Shown here: positions 33,808 through 43,221 of the stretch, piece by piece
Numbering within the stretch: the stretch's first letter is position 1
How the letters are laid out: each line of letters starts with the position of its first letter
Assembly: GCA_902762385.1 (NCBI GenBank)
Contig: CACWNQ010000013.1
Location: 1 to 64,000, forward strand
Direction: 5' to 3'
DNA: 64,000 bases
Source of the DNA: an uncultured Bacteroidales bacterium
GTDB lineage: Bacteria; Bacteroidota; Bacteroidia; Bacteroidales; Muribaculaceae
Translations under genes and position numbers: made by a program
The notes under the pieces: generated by a model
The model's database searches: none
What the model saw: the letters and a program-made list of their open reading frames with translations, nothing else
Told to the model about the DNA's origin: nothing

Positions 33808-36213
33808 ATGTTGAGACGTATAATTTTCATGGTGCTTGTGGCAGTGGCTGCTATGGGTGCTAATGGTGAGACACAAGTGCAGGAGTTGAGTAAGCACTGG
33901 CAGTTTAGCCGTGACAAAGCTAATTGGCAAGAAGTTACGATTCCTCATGATTGGGCGATAAGTGGCCCTTTTGACAAGAAGTGGGACCTTCAAGTAGTTG
34001 CCATTAAAGAGAACGGCGAGGAGACCGAGACCGAACACAGTGGCCGTTCGGGTGCGTTGCCCTGGATTGGCGAGGGTTATTATAAGACACAACTGGTGCT
34101 TCCTGAAGGCACCGAGCAAGCCGAACTGCTCTTCGACGGCGCAATGAGCGAACCGGTGGTGTACCTTGACGGCAAAGAAGTGGGCCGATGGGCATACGGC
34201 TACAACGCCTTCAGGGTAAACATAACTCCTTATATTAAAAGCCCTAACTACCGAGGTGAACTTGAGGTTCACCTGAAGAACGTTGAAGAAAGCAGCCGTT
34301 GGTACCCTGGCGCTGGTCTGTACCGCCCCGTGAAGCTTATCACCAGCGGACGTGTGTGTTTTGACGTGTGGGGCATGAACATACGCACACTGAAGATAGA
34401 AAACGATACAGCACTGGTTGCCGTGGACTCGAAGCTGAACAGCTGCTTGATAGGCGACAAACCTGTCATTACCACTGAGATTATAGACCGAGACGGTAAT
34501 ATTGTTGCTGAGACTCAACGCAGAATAGCTGCTGACGGCAACTGCCGCATGGAGCTGAGGATTGCCAACGCCAAGCTATGGTCGCCTGAGACTCCTTATT
34601 TATATAAGATACACACAACTGCCGAAATTGACGGCCAGGTTATGGACGAGCGCACCGACAACCTGGGCGTGCGCACCGTAGCGTTCAGCAAAGAGCATGG
34701 TTTTCAGTTGAATGGTGTGACCCGCAAGTTTAAGGGCGTGTGTCTGCATCATGACCTTGGTCCACTTGGTGCCGCAGCCAACAAAGCAGCCATGGCGCGT
34801 CAAATCAAGATTATGAAGGAAATGGGTGCCGATGCCATCAGGACCTCACACAACATGCCTGCTACATGGCAAATGGAGCTGTGCGACAGCCTTGGAATGA
34901 TGGTAATGGCCGAGAGCTTCGACTGCTGGAAAGACCCCAAGGTGAAGAACGGCTACAACCGATTCTGGGATGAATGGTGGAAGAAAGATGTGTATAACCT
35001 GATCATGAACCACCGTAACCACCCTAGCATTGTACTGTGGAGCGTCGGTAACGAGATTCCCGAGCAGTGGAAAGAAGAAGGCGCTGAACGCTATGCAGCT
35101 CTAGTGCAATGGTGCCATACCCTTGACCCAACACGCATGGTGACCTGCGGTATGGATAACCCCGATGCCGACATCAAGTGTGGCTTTGCCCAACAGGCCG
35201 ACGTGCCTGGCTTCAACTACCGAGTGCATCGCTATGAGGACTGCATCAAACTATTGCCACAAGGCTTTGTGCTAGGTAGCGAGACAGCCTCGACTTTGAG
35301 CAGCCGCGGTGAATATTTCTTCCCTGACACCTGCGCCACCATGCTTGCGCATGACAACGGTCAATGCTCGAGCTATGACACCGAATACTGCTGGTGGAGC
35401 AATCTGCCCGATGATGACTGGCGATTGCAAGACGACTTTGATTGGACAATTGGAGAGTTTGTGTGGACAGGTTTTGACTACTTGGGTGAGCCAACACCCT
35501 ATGATGCCTACTGGCCATCACGCAGCAGCTACTTTGGCATCGTTGACCTCGCTGGTCTGCCAAAAGACCGCTATTACTTGTATCGCAGCCACTGGAACAA
35601 GACAAGTCATACCATACACCTGCTGCCACACTGGACATGGCCCGACCGCAAAGGCAAGGTGACACCAGTGTATTGCTACACCGACTACCCAAGTGCTGAA
35701 CTCTTTGTAAACGGTAAGAGTCAGGGCAAAATCACTAAAGACCCAACCACACGCCTTGACCGTTATCGCCTGCGCTGGCGCGACGTGGTGTATGAGCCTG
35801 GTGAAATAAAGGTAGTGGTATATGACAAGAACGGCAAGAAGGCCGGCGAGAAGACCATTAAGACAGCAGGCAAGCCTAAACGCCTGCAACTCGATACTGA
35901 CCGCAGTGTGCTGAATGCCGACGGAAACGACTTGGCATTCATCACTGTGAGCCTTGTAGACAAAAATGGCACCTTACTGCCCGATGCCGATGATGACCTG
36001 CAATTCAGTGTTGAGGGTGCTGGCACCTTCCGTGGCGTGTGCAATGGCGATGCCACCTCGCTGCAAGTGATGACCAAACCACAGATGAAACTATTCCATG
36101 GTCAACTGGTGGTAGTGGTTCAAGCTACTGAAACTGCGGGCGACATCACTCTGCGCGTGAAGGGAAATAAGGGATATCTGAATGGAAGCGTGAAGATTAG
36201 AAGTAGAAAGTAA
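33808..36213 (+). CDS. Secreted glycoside hydrolase family 2 (beta-galactosidase-like)
   Basis: An 801-residue exported glycosidase. A signal peptide (MLRRIIFMVLVAVAAMGANG) is followed by a jelly-roll (about 25-190), an Ig-like domain, the TIM barrel, and C-terminal Ig-like domains including a DUF4982-like one. The acid/base glutamate is E416 in WSVGNE and the nucleophile is likely E492 in LGSETAS. The GLYRPV, PHDWAIS and IRTSHNMPA segments are typical of GH2. Substrate is probably a beta-galactoside or related host glycan. The gene's stop codon and last residues (RSRK) lie inside a heptamer array. The next gene encodes an M64 peptidase. Confidence 0.9.
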   Translation: MLRRIIFMVLVAVAAMGANGETQVQELSKHWQFSRDKANWQEVTIPHDWAISGPFDKKWDLQVVAIKENGEETETEHSGRSGALPWIGEGYYKTQLVLPEGTEQAELLFDGAMSEPVVYLDGKEVGRWAYGYNAFRVNITPYIKSPNYRGELEVHLKNVEESSRWYPGAGLYRPVKLITSGRVCFDVWGMNIRTLKIENDTALVAVDSKLNSCLIGDKPVITTEIIDRDGNIVAETQRRIAADGNCRMELRIANAKLWSPETPYLYKIHTTAEIDGQVMDERTDNLGVRTVAFSKEHGFQLNGVTRKFKGVCLHHDLGPLGAAANKAAMARQIKIMKEMGADAIRTSHNMPATWQMELCDSLGMMVMAESFDCWKDPKVKNGYNRFWDEWWKKDVYNLIMNHRNHPSIVLWSVGNEIPEQWKEEGAERYAALVQWCHTLDPTRMVTCGMDNPDADIKCGFAQQADVPGFNYRVHRYEDCIKLLPQGFVLGSETASTLSSRGEYFFPDTCATMLAHDNGQCSSYDTEYCWWSNLPDDDWRLQDDFDWTIGEFVWTGFDYLGEPTPYDAYWPSRSSYFGIVDLAGLPKDRYYLYRSHWNKTSHTIHLLPHWTWPDRKGKVTPVYCYTDYPSAELFVNGKSQGKITKDPTTRLDRYRLRWRDVVYEPGEIKVVVYDKNGKKAGEKTIKTAGKPKRLQLDTDRSVLNADGNDLAFITVSLVDKNGTLLPDADDDLQFSVEGAGTFRGVCNGDATSLQVMTKPQMKLFHGQLVVVVQATETAGDITLRVKGNKGYLNGSVKIRSRK

Positions 36214-36246
36214 AAAGTAGGAAGTAAGAAGTAAAAAGTGAGAAGT
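36198..36246. repeat. Heptamer array at the GH2 / M64 junction
   Basis: Seven exact 7-base units ending AAGT (TAGAAGT, AGAAAGT, AAAAAGT, AGGAAGT and so on). It covers the last codons and stop of the GH2 gene and reaches the start codon of the peptidase gene. Confidence 0.88.
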
Positions 36247-36247
36247 G

Positions 36248-37540
36248 ATGAGGATTAATTTTAAATATTTAGCGGCTATAGTGGCGCTGTTGTGGTCAAC
36301 AACGGGCCAAGGGCAGGAGTTTGAAAAATATTTCAGTGACTCGACGCTAAGGGTTGACTATATACTGAGTGGCAATGTGAAGAGCCAATCAATAGCCATT
36401 GACGGCATGAGTCGCATGCCAGGCTGGTATGGCAAGCGTCAGAACCTTACCAGTTACCCTGTGCATGGAGCTGCCACAATCGACATGCGTCTTGCCTCAA
36501 GTGGTGAACTTATCTATAGCCATACATTCAGCACCCTATTCCAGGAATGGCTCGACCTTGATGACGCCCACTTGGCTCCCAAGGCGTTTGAGTGCGTGGA
36601 ACTGCTGCCGATGCCTCGCGACTCGGTAGTTATTACCGTGAACCTATATAATCATCGACAACAAGTGACATCGACGATTGAGCACAAAGTTTACCCTACC
36701 GACCCCACAATCGTTCATAAGGGCGAAGACAAGAATGTGCCAAAATATGTGGTTCTGAATGAGCCAGCACGTAATGATAAAGTCATTAATATCGCCTTTG
36801 TTGCCGAGGGCTACACCCAAGAGCAGATGGATGACTATCTCGCTGACTGCAAGAAAGGCGTGGAGGGAATCTTCGGCTATGAGCCATATAAGCATCTGCG
36901 CGACCGATTTCGCGTCATAGCAGTGCTCACTCCATCGCAGGATTGTGGTCCGTCGATACCGAGTGAGGGCGTGTGGCACAAGACTGCTATGGGGTCGAGT
37001 TTCGACACCTTTGGAATGGCCCGCTATCTTACCACACTGCGCATCAAGCAAATGCATGACGCCATTGCCGGCACCCCCTATGAGCATGTAATTGTGATGG
37101 TTAATACCGACCGTTATGGTGGTGGTGGCATCTATAATACTTTGAACCTCTTAATGACTAAGCATAAACTCTTCATCGAGGTTCTGGTGCATGAATTTGG
37201 GCATTCGTTTGCCGGGCTTGCCGATGAATATGCCTACGAAGGCGAAGAACCCAATGATTTCCCACTAGATGTAGAGCCCTGGTCGCCCAACATCACCACA
37301 CTCATCGACTTTGGCAATAAATGGAGTGACCTAATGCCTAGTGGCAAAACCATCATAAGCACTAGCGACGAAAAGAATTATGACACCGAAACCATAGGCC
37401 TGTATGAAGGCGCTGGATGCGTGCTGAAGGGAGTGTACCGCCCTACCCCAAACTGCATGATGAAAACTCTGAAAATTCCCACATTCTGCCCGGTGTGCAC
37501 TCGCTCGATTGAGAATGTGATCAACTACTACACAAAATGA
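36248..37540 (+). CDS. Secreted M64-family metallopeptidase
   Basis: A 430-residue exported zinc peptidase of the IgA-peptidase M64 family, common in gut Bacteroidales. A signal peptide (about 1-22) precedes a beta-rich N-terminal domain and the catalytic domain starting NIAFVAEGYTQEQMDDYLADCKKGV. The zinc motif is H315-E-F-G-H319, followed by GLADEY. CMMKTLKIPTFCPVCTR near the end is also family-typical. The ATG at 36248 is taken; a GTG directly before it is possible. It is cotranscribed with the GH2 gene and overlaps the next gene by ATGA. Confidence 0.88.
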   Translation: MRINFKYLAAIVALLWSTTGQGQEFEKYFSDSTLRVDYILSGNVKSQSIAIDGMSRMPGWYGKRQNLTSYPVHGAATIDMRLASSGELIYSHTFSTLFQEWLDLDDAHLAPKAFECVELLPMPRDSVVITVNLYNHRQQVTSTIEHKVYPTDPTIVHKGEDKNVPKYVVLNEPARNDKVINIAFVAEGYTQEQMDDYLADCKKGVEGIFGYEPYKHLRDRFRVIAVLTPSQDCGPSIPSEGVWHKTAMGSSFDTFGMARYLTTLRIKQMHDAIAGTPYEHVIVMVNTDRYGGGGIYNTLNLLMTKHKLFIEVLVHEFGHSFAGLADEYAYEGEEPNDFPLDVEPWSPNITTLIDFGNKWSDLMPSGKTIISTSDEKNYDTETIGLYEGAGCVLKGVYRPTPNCMMKTLKIPTFCPVCTRSIENVINYYTK

Positions 37541-38289
37541 GAAGACTAATCACTGGCATATTATTGAGCCTATCATTATTCAATGCTTGGGCTCTTGAGA
37601 TTGACTACAGCAACGACAGCAAAGTGGCTGCCGGCATTAGACTTGGCTCATCGACATTTCCCACACTCGATGTGGAGATTCTTGGCGAGTACCGTCCTTT
37701 CCGCTATGTGGGCGCTAATGCAGGTGTTATAATCATAACTCCTTTCTCCAATAAGGTTAATAGTAATGTCGAATTTGTTGAAATTGAAGACGAAGAAGAA
37801 AGAAAACACCTTTGGGAAATCAAAAGTTATCGCGATGCAGCCTACCGTTTTGCCTTTAAAGCCGGCTTGCAATTCACCACGCCAGCAATAATGCTCAGCA
37901 AGAACGAAATGGGCCTCTCGCTCAGGCTATCGCCTGGAATCACAATTCCATTACCAACTAACGAGACCGTGACTGTGAGAAAATCAGATATTTTCACAAA
38001 AGAGGACATATATGGAGATGATGCTGACGATGTAACCACAGAAAGAGTTGTTGTATTTAACTCCGAAGAAGATTTTAAAAACTCTGGCGCCAAAGCATTA
38101 TATTGGTACGCGCGAGCCGAGTTAGTGATAGAATATGAGGAGCAATGGGAATTCGCAGTGGGATATACCTATAGCAACCTCGACTTATACGGAGGTAGCC
38201 GAAGCATTGTGGTGCATGACACACCTCTAGTAAAAGGTGAAAAAGAACCAATGCATTCTTTCCACTTAGGACTCACTTATAAGTTTTAG
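37537..38289 (+). CDS. Exported beta-barrel-like protein, unknown function
   Basis: A 250-residue protein with a signal peptide (MRRLITGILLSLSLFNAWA). Alternating-pattern strands and a terminal aromatic (HLGLTYKF) fit a small outer-membrane barrel. A charged stretch near residue 90 (EIEDEEERKH) and another near 155 would be loops. I do not recognise a named family. It is third in the GH2-M64 operon, overlapping the peptidase by ATGA, and may help display or export those enzymes. Confidence 0.65.
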   Translation: MRRLITGILLSLSLFNAWALEIDYSNDSKVAAGIRLGSSTFPTLDVEILGEYRPFRYVGANAGVIIITPFSNKVNSNVEFVEIEDEEERKHLWEIKSYRDAAYRFAFKAGLQFTTPAIMLSKNEMGLSLRLSPGITIPLPTNETVTVRKSDIFTKEDIYGDDADDVTTERVVVFNSEEDFKNSGAKALYWYARAELVIEYEEQWEFAVGYTYSNLDLYGGSRSIVVHDTPLVKGEKEPMHSFHLGLTYKF

Positions 38290-38296
38290 ATATAAA

Positions 38297-38320
38297 AAAA
38301 GGCTCCTCAAGGAGCCTTTT
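38297..38320. terminator. Bidirectional terminator
   Basis: AAAAGGCTCC pairs with GGAGCCTTTT over a TCAA loop, between the barrel gene and the convergent DUF362 gene. Confidence 0.9.
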
Positions 38321-38338
38321 TATGGTCGCTAATGCATC

Positions 38339-39298
38339 TTATTTATCGATATCAATTATAATGTAAGACTTTGAACCAAGTCCTATCGACTCGGCATAGT
38401 CGGTAATGTAAGTGCCATGCTGACGATTGATGCGCTCAATGAGTGGCTTATTGTCATCGCCAGGCTTACCTTTGTAATTAAAGACCTTGTCGAGACACGC
38501 TTGGTCGACAGCAACAGGATCGAGACTGGCAAGAATACCCATATCTTTTAGCATTGGAGCATCGGGGGTGCCATCGCAGTCACAGTCGACACTCATGTTG
38601 TTCATCACGTCGATATAAAGCACACGTCCACCCATGTAGTTGTGCACTGCCTGTGCAGCAGCTGCCATCGACTCGAGGAAAAGGTCTTGAGTGGGACCAG
38701 CAGCAATGTAATCCTTGGTCCATGCAAGTTGAGCGTCGTCGGTCTTGCCTGCGCTGTGGATATAAGCCTTGCCTGCTGTAGAAGCCACACCGATGCTGGC
38801 ATTCTTAAGTACGCCACCAAAGCCACCCATAGCATGGCCTTTGAAATGGGCAAGATTAATCATGAAATCATAGTTGGCAAGATGACCACCCACAATGTCA
38901 TACTTGAGGTGCTTTTTATCTTGAATCGGTATTCGAATTTGATCATACTCGTCCATGATATCGACAGCAAAGATTGAGTCGAAACCGTGCTCGTGGATAG
39001 TTTGCCAATGCTTCTTAACGTCCTGACGTGAGCCACCATAAGCAGTGTTGCACTCAACGATGGTGCCATTCACCTCGTCAACCAGATTGCGAATGAGAGT
39101 TGGCTTTAGATAATGGTTGTTGCCACCCTCGCCAGTTGAGATTTTCACTGCCACGCGACCTGAGGCTTCAACACCAAGAGCCTTGTAGATTTTCACCAAA
39201 CCTTCGGGGCTGATGTCACGCGTGAAATACACTTTGCTCTGCCCCTGTGCCAGCACAGCGACAAAGGCGACCATAAATAATAATATTGTCTTTTTCAT
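38339..39298 (-). CDS. Exported DUF362 protein
   Basis: A 319-residue protein with signal peptide MKKTILLFMVAFVAVLAQGQ. The DUF362 core is recognised from VAVKISTGEGGNNHYLKPTLIRNLVDEV, ECNTAYGGSRQD, INLAHFKGHAMGGFGGVLKNASIGVAS and SLDPVAVDQACLDKV. In many relatives DUF362 is joined to a ferredoxin domain; none is present here. The function is unknown. A TATATTTG box at 39331-39338 (minus strand) may be its promoter. Confidence 0.85.
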   Translation of the reverse strand: MKKTILLFMVAFVAVLAQGQSKVYFTRDISPEGLVKIYKALGVEASGRVAVKISTGEGGNNHYLKPTLIRNLVDEVNGTIVECNTAYGGSRQDVKKHWQTIHEHGFDSIFAVDIMDEYDQIRIPIQDKKHLKYDIVGGHLANYDFMINLAHFKGHAMGGFGGVLKNASIGVASTAGKAYIHSAGKTDDAQLAWTKDYIAAGPTQDLFLESMAAAAQAVHNYMGGRVLYIDVMNNMSVDCDCDGTPDAPMLKDMGILASLDPVAVDQACLDKVFNYKGKPGDDNKPLIERINRQHGTYITDYAESIGLGSKSYIIIDIDK

Positions 39299-39363
39299 TG
39301 TTATGATATTATTTGGTTTATATTCTTGCGCAAATATAACAATAATTCTTCAATTATTTGAAA

Positions 39364-39449
39364 TTTTAGATAAATTAGGCTTCACCTCGGCATAAAAAAT
39401 AAAAAACTTTGTTTATTATTTTGTTCTGCACTCGGTTTGCACTAATTTT
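39364..39449 (+). promoter_or_regulatory. Repeated promoter module, copy R1
   Basis: TTTTAGATAAATTAGGC, a CACCTCGG stretch and an AT-rich spacer lead to TTTG, 19 bases and TAATTTTA. It is followed without gap by copy R2. Confidence 0.7.
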
Positions 39450-39520
39450 AGATAAATCAGGCGGCGTCTCGGAAATTCTCAAATAAATTTGGCATTTCAC
39501 TCGACTTGCACTAATTTTGC
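39446..39520 (+). promoter_or_regulatory. Repeated promoter module, copy R2
   Basis: TTTTAGATAAATCAGGC, then TTTG, 20 bases and TAATTTTG: a full match to the Bacteroidetes promoter. The transporter gene starts 39 bases further on. Confidence 0.75.
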
Positions 39521-39558
39521 CAAGATAAATAATTATTATAAGACAACTTTAATCAAGA

Positions 39559-40482
39559 ATGATATACACGCTCATAGCACTTATACTGGGGTTTTGCACG
39601 CCAATACAGACAGCAGCAAACTCTCGCATGCGCCAACTAGTGAGTTCGGCGCCCTTGTCAACACTAATATCCTTTGCAGTATCAACTGTAGTGCTCATAA
39701 TTGTAGCACTTATAGCATCTATTCCACTGATGCCATCGCCTCAGGCTTTTCATGATGCACCATGGTGGAGCTGGTTCATTGGCATTATCCCACTTATTAC
39801 AATTACCATCGCCATACATCTCTTCAAGGAGTTAGGTCAACTGCAAGCGATGGTGATTCCCATGTTCAGCCAACTGATATTCAGCTTGTGCATCGACCAC
39901 TTCGGTTGGTTTGGAGCAAAAGTTATGCCACTGGGCTGGCAACGCGCAATTGGTGCAGTGCTGCTGATAGTGGGTGTTACGATGGTGGTCATCATTCCAC
40001 GACTCAAAAACAACGGCAAGGTTGACAATGGAGGCTTGCGAAAAGTGCTGTGGCAACTAGCCGCTGTGCTCTCAGGGTGCCTCTCGGCCGTGGTTGGAGC
40101 AATTCTTGCATCGCTAGGGCAAGTGATTGGTTCGGCAATCCAAGCCACCACAGTGCTATTTGCCATTGCCACGGTGGTGATGATAGTCTTCTGCTGCATC
40201 AATGGCAGCATAATCAATATGAAAAAAGCATTCACTACCAATGCTCCATGGTGGATTTGGATGGGAGGTATACTGGGTGCCATCATCGTGTATGGCAATG
40301 CTTGGCTCATACCATTAATTGGAGTAAGCGTGTTTATGATGGCTTTGCTCATTGGCCAACTTTTGCTAAGCCTACTCATGGAACGAAACGGCTGGCTAGG
40401 AGCACCAAAGAAGCACATATCATGGACCCAAATCATTGGTATACTTATTATGCTGACTGGAGTTTTCCTGATAAAATTTTAG
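39559..40482 (+). CDS. YdcZ-type DMT-family transporter
   Basis: A 307-residue inner-membrane protein with ten hydrophobic helices in two homologous halves. The first starts LIALILGFCTPIQTAANSRMRQLVSSAPLSTLISFAVSTV, and the second starts LWQLAAVLSGCLSAVVGAILASLGQVIGSAIQATTVLFAIATVV. The PIQTAxN and ExQ motifs are typical of the DMT_YdcZ family, small-molecule exporters of unknown substrate. Two tandem promoter modules precede it. Confidence 0.82.
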   Translation: MIYTLIALILGFCTPIQTAANSRMRQLVSSAPLSTLISFAVSTVVLIIVALIASIPLMPSPQAFHDAPWWSWFIGIIPLITITIAIHLFKELGQLQAMVIPMFSQLIFSLCIDHFGWFGAKVMPLGWQRAIGAVLLIVGVTMVVIIPRLKNNGKVDNGGLRKVLWQLAAVLSGCLSAVVGAILASLGQVIGSAIQATTVLFAIATVVMIVFCCINGSIINMKKAFTTNAPWWIWMGGILGAIIVYGNAWLIPLIGVSVFMMALLIGQLLLSLLMERNGWLGAPKKHISWTQIIGILIMLTGVFLIKF

Positions 40483-40546
40483 TTGGTCAAAGGAAAGCAT
40501 TATTTCCACATTAGTTTGTAATTTAGCAAGATAAAACCACTTTTTC

Positions 40547-41125
40547 ATGAGACAATTCAATGAAATTCAACAGCGCGAGTTGGAAAAGATGATGAGCGGC
40601 GAACCATATGACGCAAGCGATAACACCGAACTGCTCGACATTCTGCAAGAGACTCAGGAGATGTGCCGAGACTATAACAATATCCGTCCCTCACACCATG
40701 AAGAGAAGACAACGTTAATCAAGCGCATACTGGGCAAGACCGGCGAACGGTTAAAAGTGATACAGCCATTCTTCTGCGACTATGGCTTCAACATCGAGGT
40801 AGGCGAAGATTTCTTTGCTAACACCAACATGGTAATACTAGATGAGGCTAAAGTCACTTTTGGCAATCATGTGTTCATTGGTCCTAACTGCTCATTCTAT
40901 ACTCCGTGCCACCCTCTCGATGCCGAGAGTCGCAATGCCGGCAAACAGTGGTCGCTACCCATAACCGTGGGCGACAACGTGTGGTTGGGAGGCAATGTAA
41001 CAGTGTGCCCTGGTGTAGCGATAGGTGCAGGGAGTGTGATTGGCGCTGGCAGCGTGGTTACAAGTGATATTCCTGATGGAGTGCTTGCTGCCGGTAATCC
41101 TTGCCGTGTAATCAAGAAACTATGA
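40547..41125 (+). CDS. maa: Maltose/galactoside O-acetyltransferase family
   Basis: A 192-residue left-handed beta-helix enzyme of the Maa/LacA/NodL group. The N-terminal mac domain is MMSGEPYDASDNTELLDILQETQEMCRDYN. IQPFFCDYGFNIEVGEDFFANTNMVILDEAKVTFGNHVFIGPNCSFYTPCHPLD carries the catalytic histidine, and VWLGGNVTVCPGVAIGAGSVIGAGSVV the coil repeats. It acetylates a sugar hydroxyl from acetyl-CoA. It overlaps the yfiH-like gene by ATGA. Confidence 0.88.
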   Translation: MRQFNEIQQRELEKMMSGEPYDASDNTELLDILQETQEMCRDYNNIRPSHHEEKTTLIKRILGKTGERLKVIQPFFCDYGFNIEVGEDFFANTNMVILDEAKVTFGNHVFIGPNCSFYTPCHPLDAESRNAGKQWSLPITVGDNVWLGGNVTVCPGVAIGAGSVIGAGSVVTSDIPDGVLAAGNPCRVIKKL

Positions 41126-41910
41126 TACTTGACAAATTATTATTGAAAGGCTGTGACGAACGTTACAGTGCGTTGCAAACACAGCGTGGTGAGGCTGCAA
41201 AAAACGACCCTTACTCGCAATGGAACCTGTGTGATTACACAGGCGATGATGCACTTAGGGTGCTTGACGCTCGAGTGCAATTCTGCCAGCAATTAGGAAT
41301 CGACCTCGACCATCTGGTAATGCCTAGACAGACACATAGCACCAATGTAAAAGTGCTTGACCAAAATTTTCTAGATGCATCAATTAAAGAGCAAGACTCT
41401 GCGCTCGAAGGCGTGGATGCACTAGTGACAAAGATGGCAGGTGTGTGCATAGGGGTTAATACTGCCGACTGCGTGCCCATAACACTTGTTGATCCAAGGA
41501 ACGGTGTAATAGCAATTGCCCATGCCGGATGGCGAGGAACAGTGGGCCAAATAGCGCAAAAAACCGTTGAAACAATGTGCAAACTTGGCGCAAAAGCTAG
41601 CAACATTGTTGCAACGATGGGTGCAAGCATATGCCAAGAGTGCTTTGAAGTGGGCGATGAACTAGTGATAGAATTTGAGAACGCTGGGTTTAACATGTCA
41701 CTCATCATGAAGCGTAATGTTAACACAGGAAAAGCCCACATCAATCTGCAAGAAGCCAATAGACAAGTGCTTATAGAAGCAGGAGTTAATCCAAGCAATA
41801 TAACTATGCCCACACATTGCAGCCGTTGCGAGAGCGGCCACTACTTCTCGGCACGCAAGCTAGGCATCAACAGTGGCCGCACATTTACGGGAATCATCAT
41901 GCAGAATTAA
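41122..41910 (+). CDS. pgeF: YfiH/PgeF family (polyphenol oxidase, laccase-domain) protein
   Basis: A 262-residue cytosolic protein. VMPRQTHSTNVKVLD, GVNTADCVPITLVDPRNGVIAIAHAGWRGTVGQIAQKTVETM and AHINLQEANRQVLIEAGV with a later HCSRCESGHYFSARK give the His/Cys metal site of the family. E. coli YfiH (PgeF) corrects miscoded peptidoglycan precursors, and other members are purine-nucleoside phosphorylases or oxidases. The start is the ATG overlapping the maa stop; a TTG upstream is not used. Confidence 0.88.
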   Translation: MILDKLLLKGCDERYSALQTQRGEAAKNDPYSQWNLCDYTGDDALRVLDARVQFCQQLGIDLDHLVMPRQTHSTNVKVLDQNFLDASIKEQDSALEGVDALVTKMAGVCIGVNTADCVPITLVDPRNGVIAIAHAGWRGTVGQIAQKTVETMCKLGAKASNIVATMGASICQECFEVGDELVIEFENAGFNMSLIMKRNVNTGKAHINLQEANRQVLIEAGVNPSNITMPTHCSRCESGHYFSARKLGINSGRTFTGIIMQN

Positions 41911-41921
41911 CATAAAATTGT

Positions 41922-41953
41922 TTTGGTGGTTTTAAAGGAAATAGCTAATTTTG
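41922..41953 (+). promoter_or_regulatory. Promoter of the fucose-isomerase-like gene
   Basis: TTTG, 20 bases and TAATTTTG: an exact Bacteroidetes promoter, ending 26 bases before the start codon. Confidence 0.75.
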
Positions 41954-41979
41954 GAGATTGAATAAAAAAACATACTACT

Positions 41980-43176
41980 ATGACAACAGCAATTTATACA
42001 CTCACGTCGCAGCTTCATGATAAAGCGGCTGTGGATGCAGCCACTCAAGAATTTCTGGGTGGACTTGGCATCGAGTATGAACTCAAGACAAGTGACTTCA
42101 AAGACTATGGAGGTCATGACCTTGAATTGATATATGTGCGCACTGGCGGCACCGAAGGAATCTTCAAAAACGAGCTACCACGCATGCTGCGACAATCAAA
42201 ACAACCATTCTACTTGCTAACATCGGGCAAGAGCAATTCGCTCGCCGCCTCAATGGAGATACTGTCGTATCTGCGCCAGCAGGGCCTTAAAGGCGAGATT
42301 CTGCATGGTTCGGACGAATACATCAAGGGGCGCATAACAACACTGCAGCAAGTGGGAAAGGCTATGCGAGCACTTAACGGCTGCCGACTGGGCGTTATTG
42401 GCGAACCCAGCGACTGGCTTATCTCTAGTTCAGCTAAATACCGCACCATCGAGGACCGCCTAGGCATAAAGATTGAGCATATCGACATGGATGAACTGCT
42501 TATGCTCATCGATCGCGTACCTGCCGACATTGAGAGTGACTTGCTTGAAAAAGCCCCCAACGATAACATTCGCCAATCGCTCACTGGAGCCGAGCGCATA
42601 TACGAGGCACTAAGACTTATTGTAGAGGGGTATGACTTGCAGGGATTTACACTACGCTGCTTCGATCTGCTTACTGCCGTAAAGAACACTGGCTGCATTG
42701 CGCTGGCAAAATTCAATTCTCAAGGTATAGTAGCAAGTTGCGAAGGCGACATACCAGCAATGCTGTCGATGATGATTGCTCAAGCCGTGACTGGCAAGAG
42801 TGGTTTCCAGGCTAATCCTGCACGCATAAATCCTGAGACTGGAGAGATGCTATTTGCTCACTGCACTATTCCTTTTAATATGGTTGATGATTATGAACTC
42901 GACACACATTTTGAGTCGGGAATAGGTGTAGGCATCCGTGGCTACATGAAGCCTGGTCCTGTTACCATTTTCAAGGTGAGCGGTGGACTAGGACGACACT
43001 TTGCTGAGGAAGGCATGCTTGTTGAATGCCAAGGCAAGCCCGACCTGTGTCGCACACAACAGGTGATTCAACTCAACGACAAAGAGGCTGCGCGCTATTT
43101 CCTCACCAACCCAATTGGCAACCATCACATCATCATGCCAGGACATCACAAGGCAGTACTCGATGAAATACTTTAA
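41980..43176 (+). CDS. L-fucose/arabinose isomerase-like protein
   Basis: A 398-residue cytosolic protein. The N-terminal part (VRTGGTEGIFKN, FYLLTSGKSNSLAASMEILSYLRQQG, CRLGVIGEPSDWLISS) and the C-terminal part (FTLRCFDLLTAVKNTGCIALAKFNSQGIVASCEGDIPAMLSMMIAQAVTGKSGFQANPARI, then HCTIPFNMVD) follow the three-domain layout of fucose and arabinose isomerases, including a candidate metal-binding Glu-x-Asp (CEGD) and HCT. It is shorter than FucI (about 590) and AraA (about 500). The substrate is unknown. Confidence 0.62.
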   Translation: MTTAIYTLTSQLHDKAAVDAATQEFLGGLGIEYELKTSDFKDYGGHDLELIYVRTGGTEGIFKNELPRMLRQSKQPFYLLTSGKSNSLAASMEILSYLRQQGLKGEILHGSDEYIKGRITTLQQVGKAMRALNGCRLGVIGEPSDWLISSSAKYRTIEDRLGIKIEHIDMDELLMLIDRVPADIESDLLEKAPNDNIRQSLTGAERIYEALRLIVEGYDLQGFTLRCFDLLTAVKNTGCIALAKFNSQGIVASCEGDIPAMLSMMIAQAVTGKSGFQANPARINPETGEMLFAHCTIPFNMVDDYELDTHFESGIGVGIRGYMKPGPVTIFKVSGGLGRHFAEEGMLVECQGKPDLCRTQQVIQLNDKEAARYFLTNPIGNHHIIMPGHHKAVLDEIL

Positions 43177-43181
43177 ATAAT

Positions 43182-43202
43182 GTAATTCATAATGCATAAT
43201 TC
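43182..43202. repeat. Short heptamer array before the cobW-like gene
   Basis: Three units, GTAATTC, ATAATGC and ATAATTC, in the gap between the isomerase-like and CobW genes. The ATAATGC word also occurs in the array at 59025. Confidence 0.55.
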
Positions 43203-43221
43203 TGATACAAAAAATTGAATA

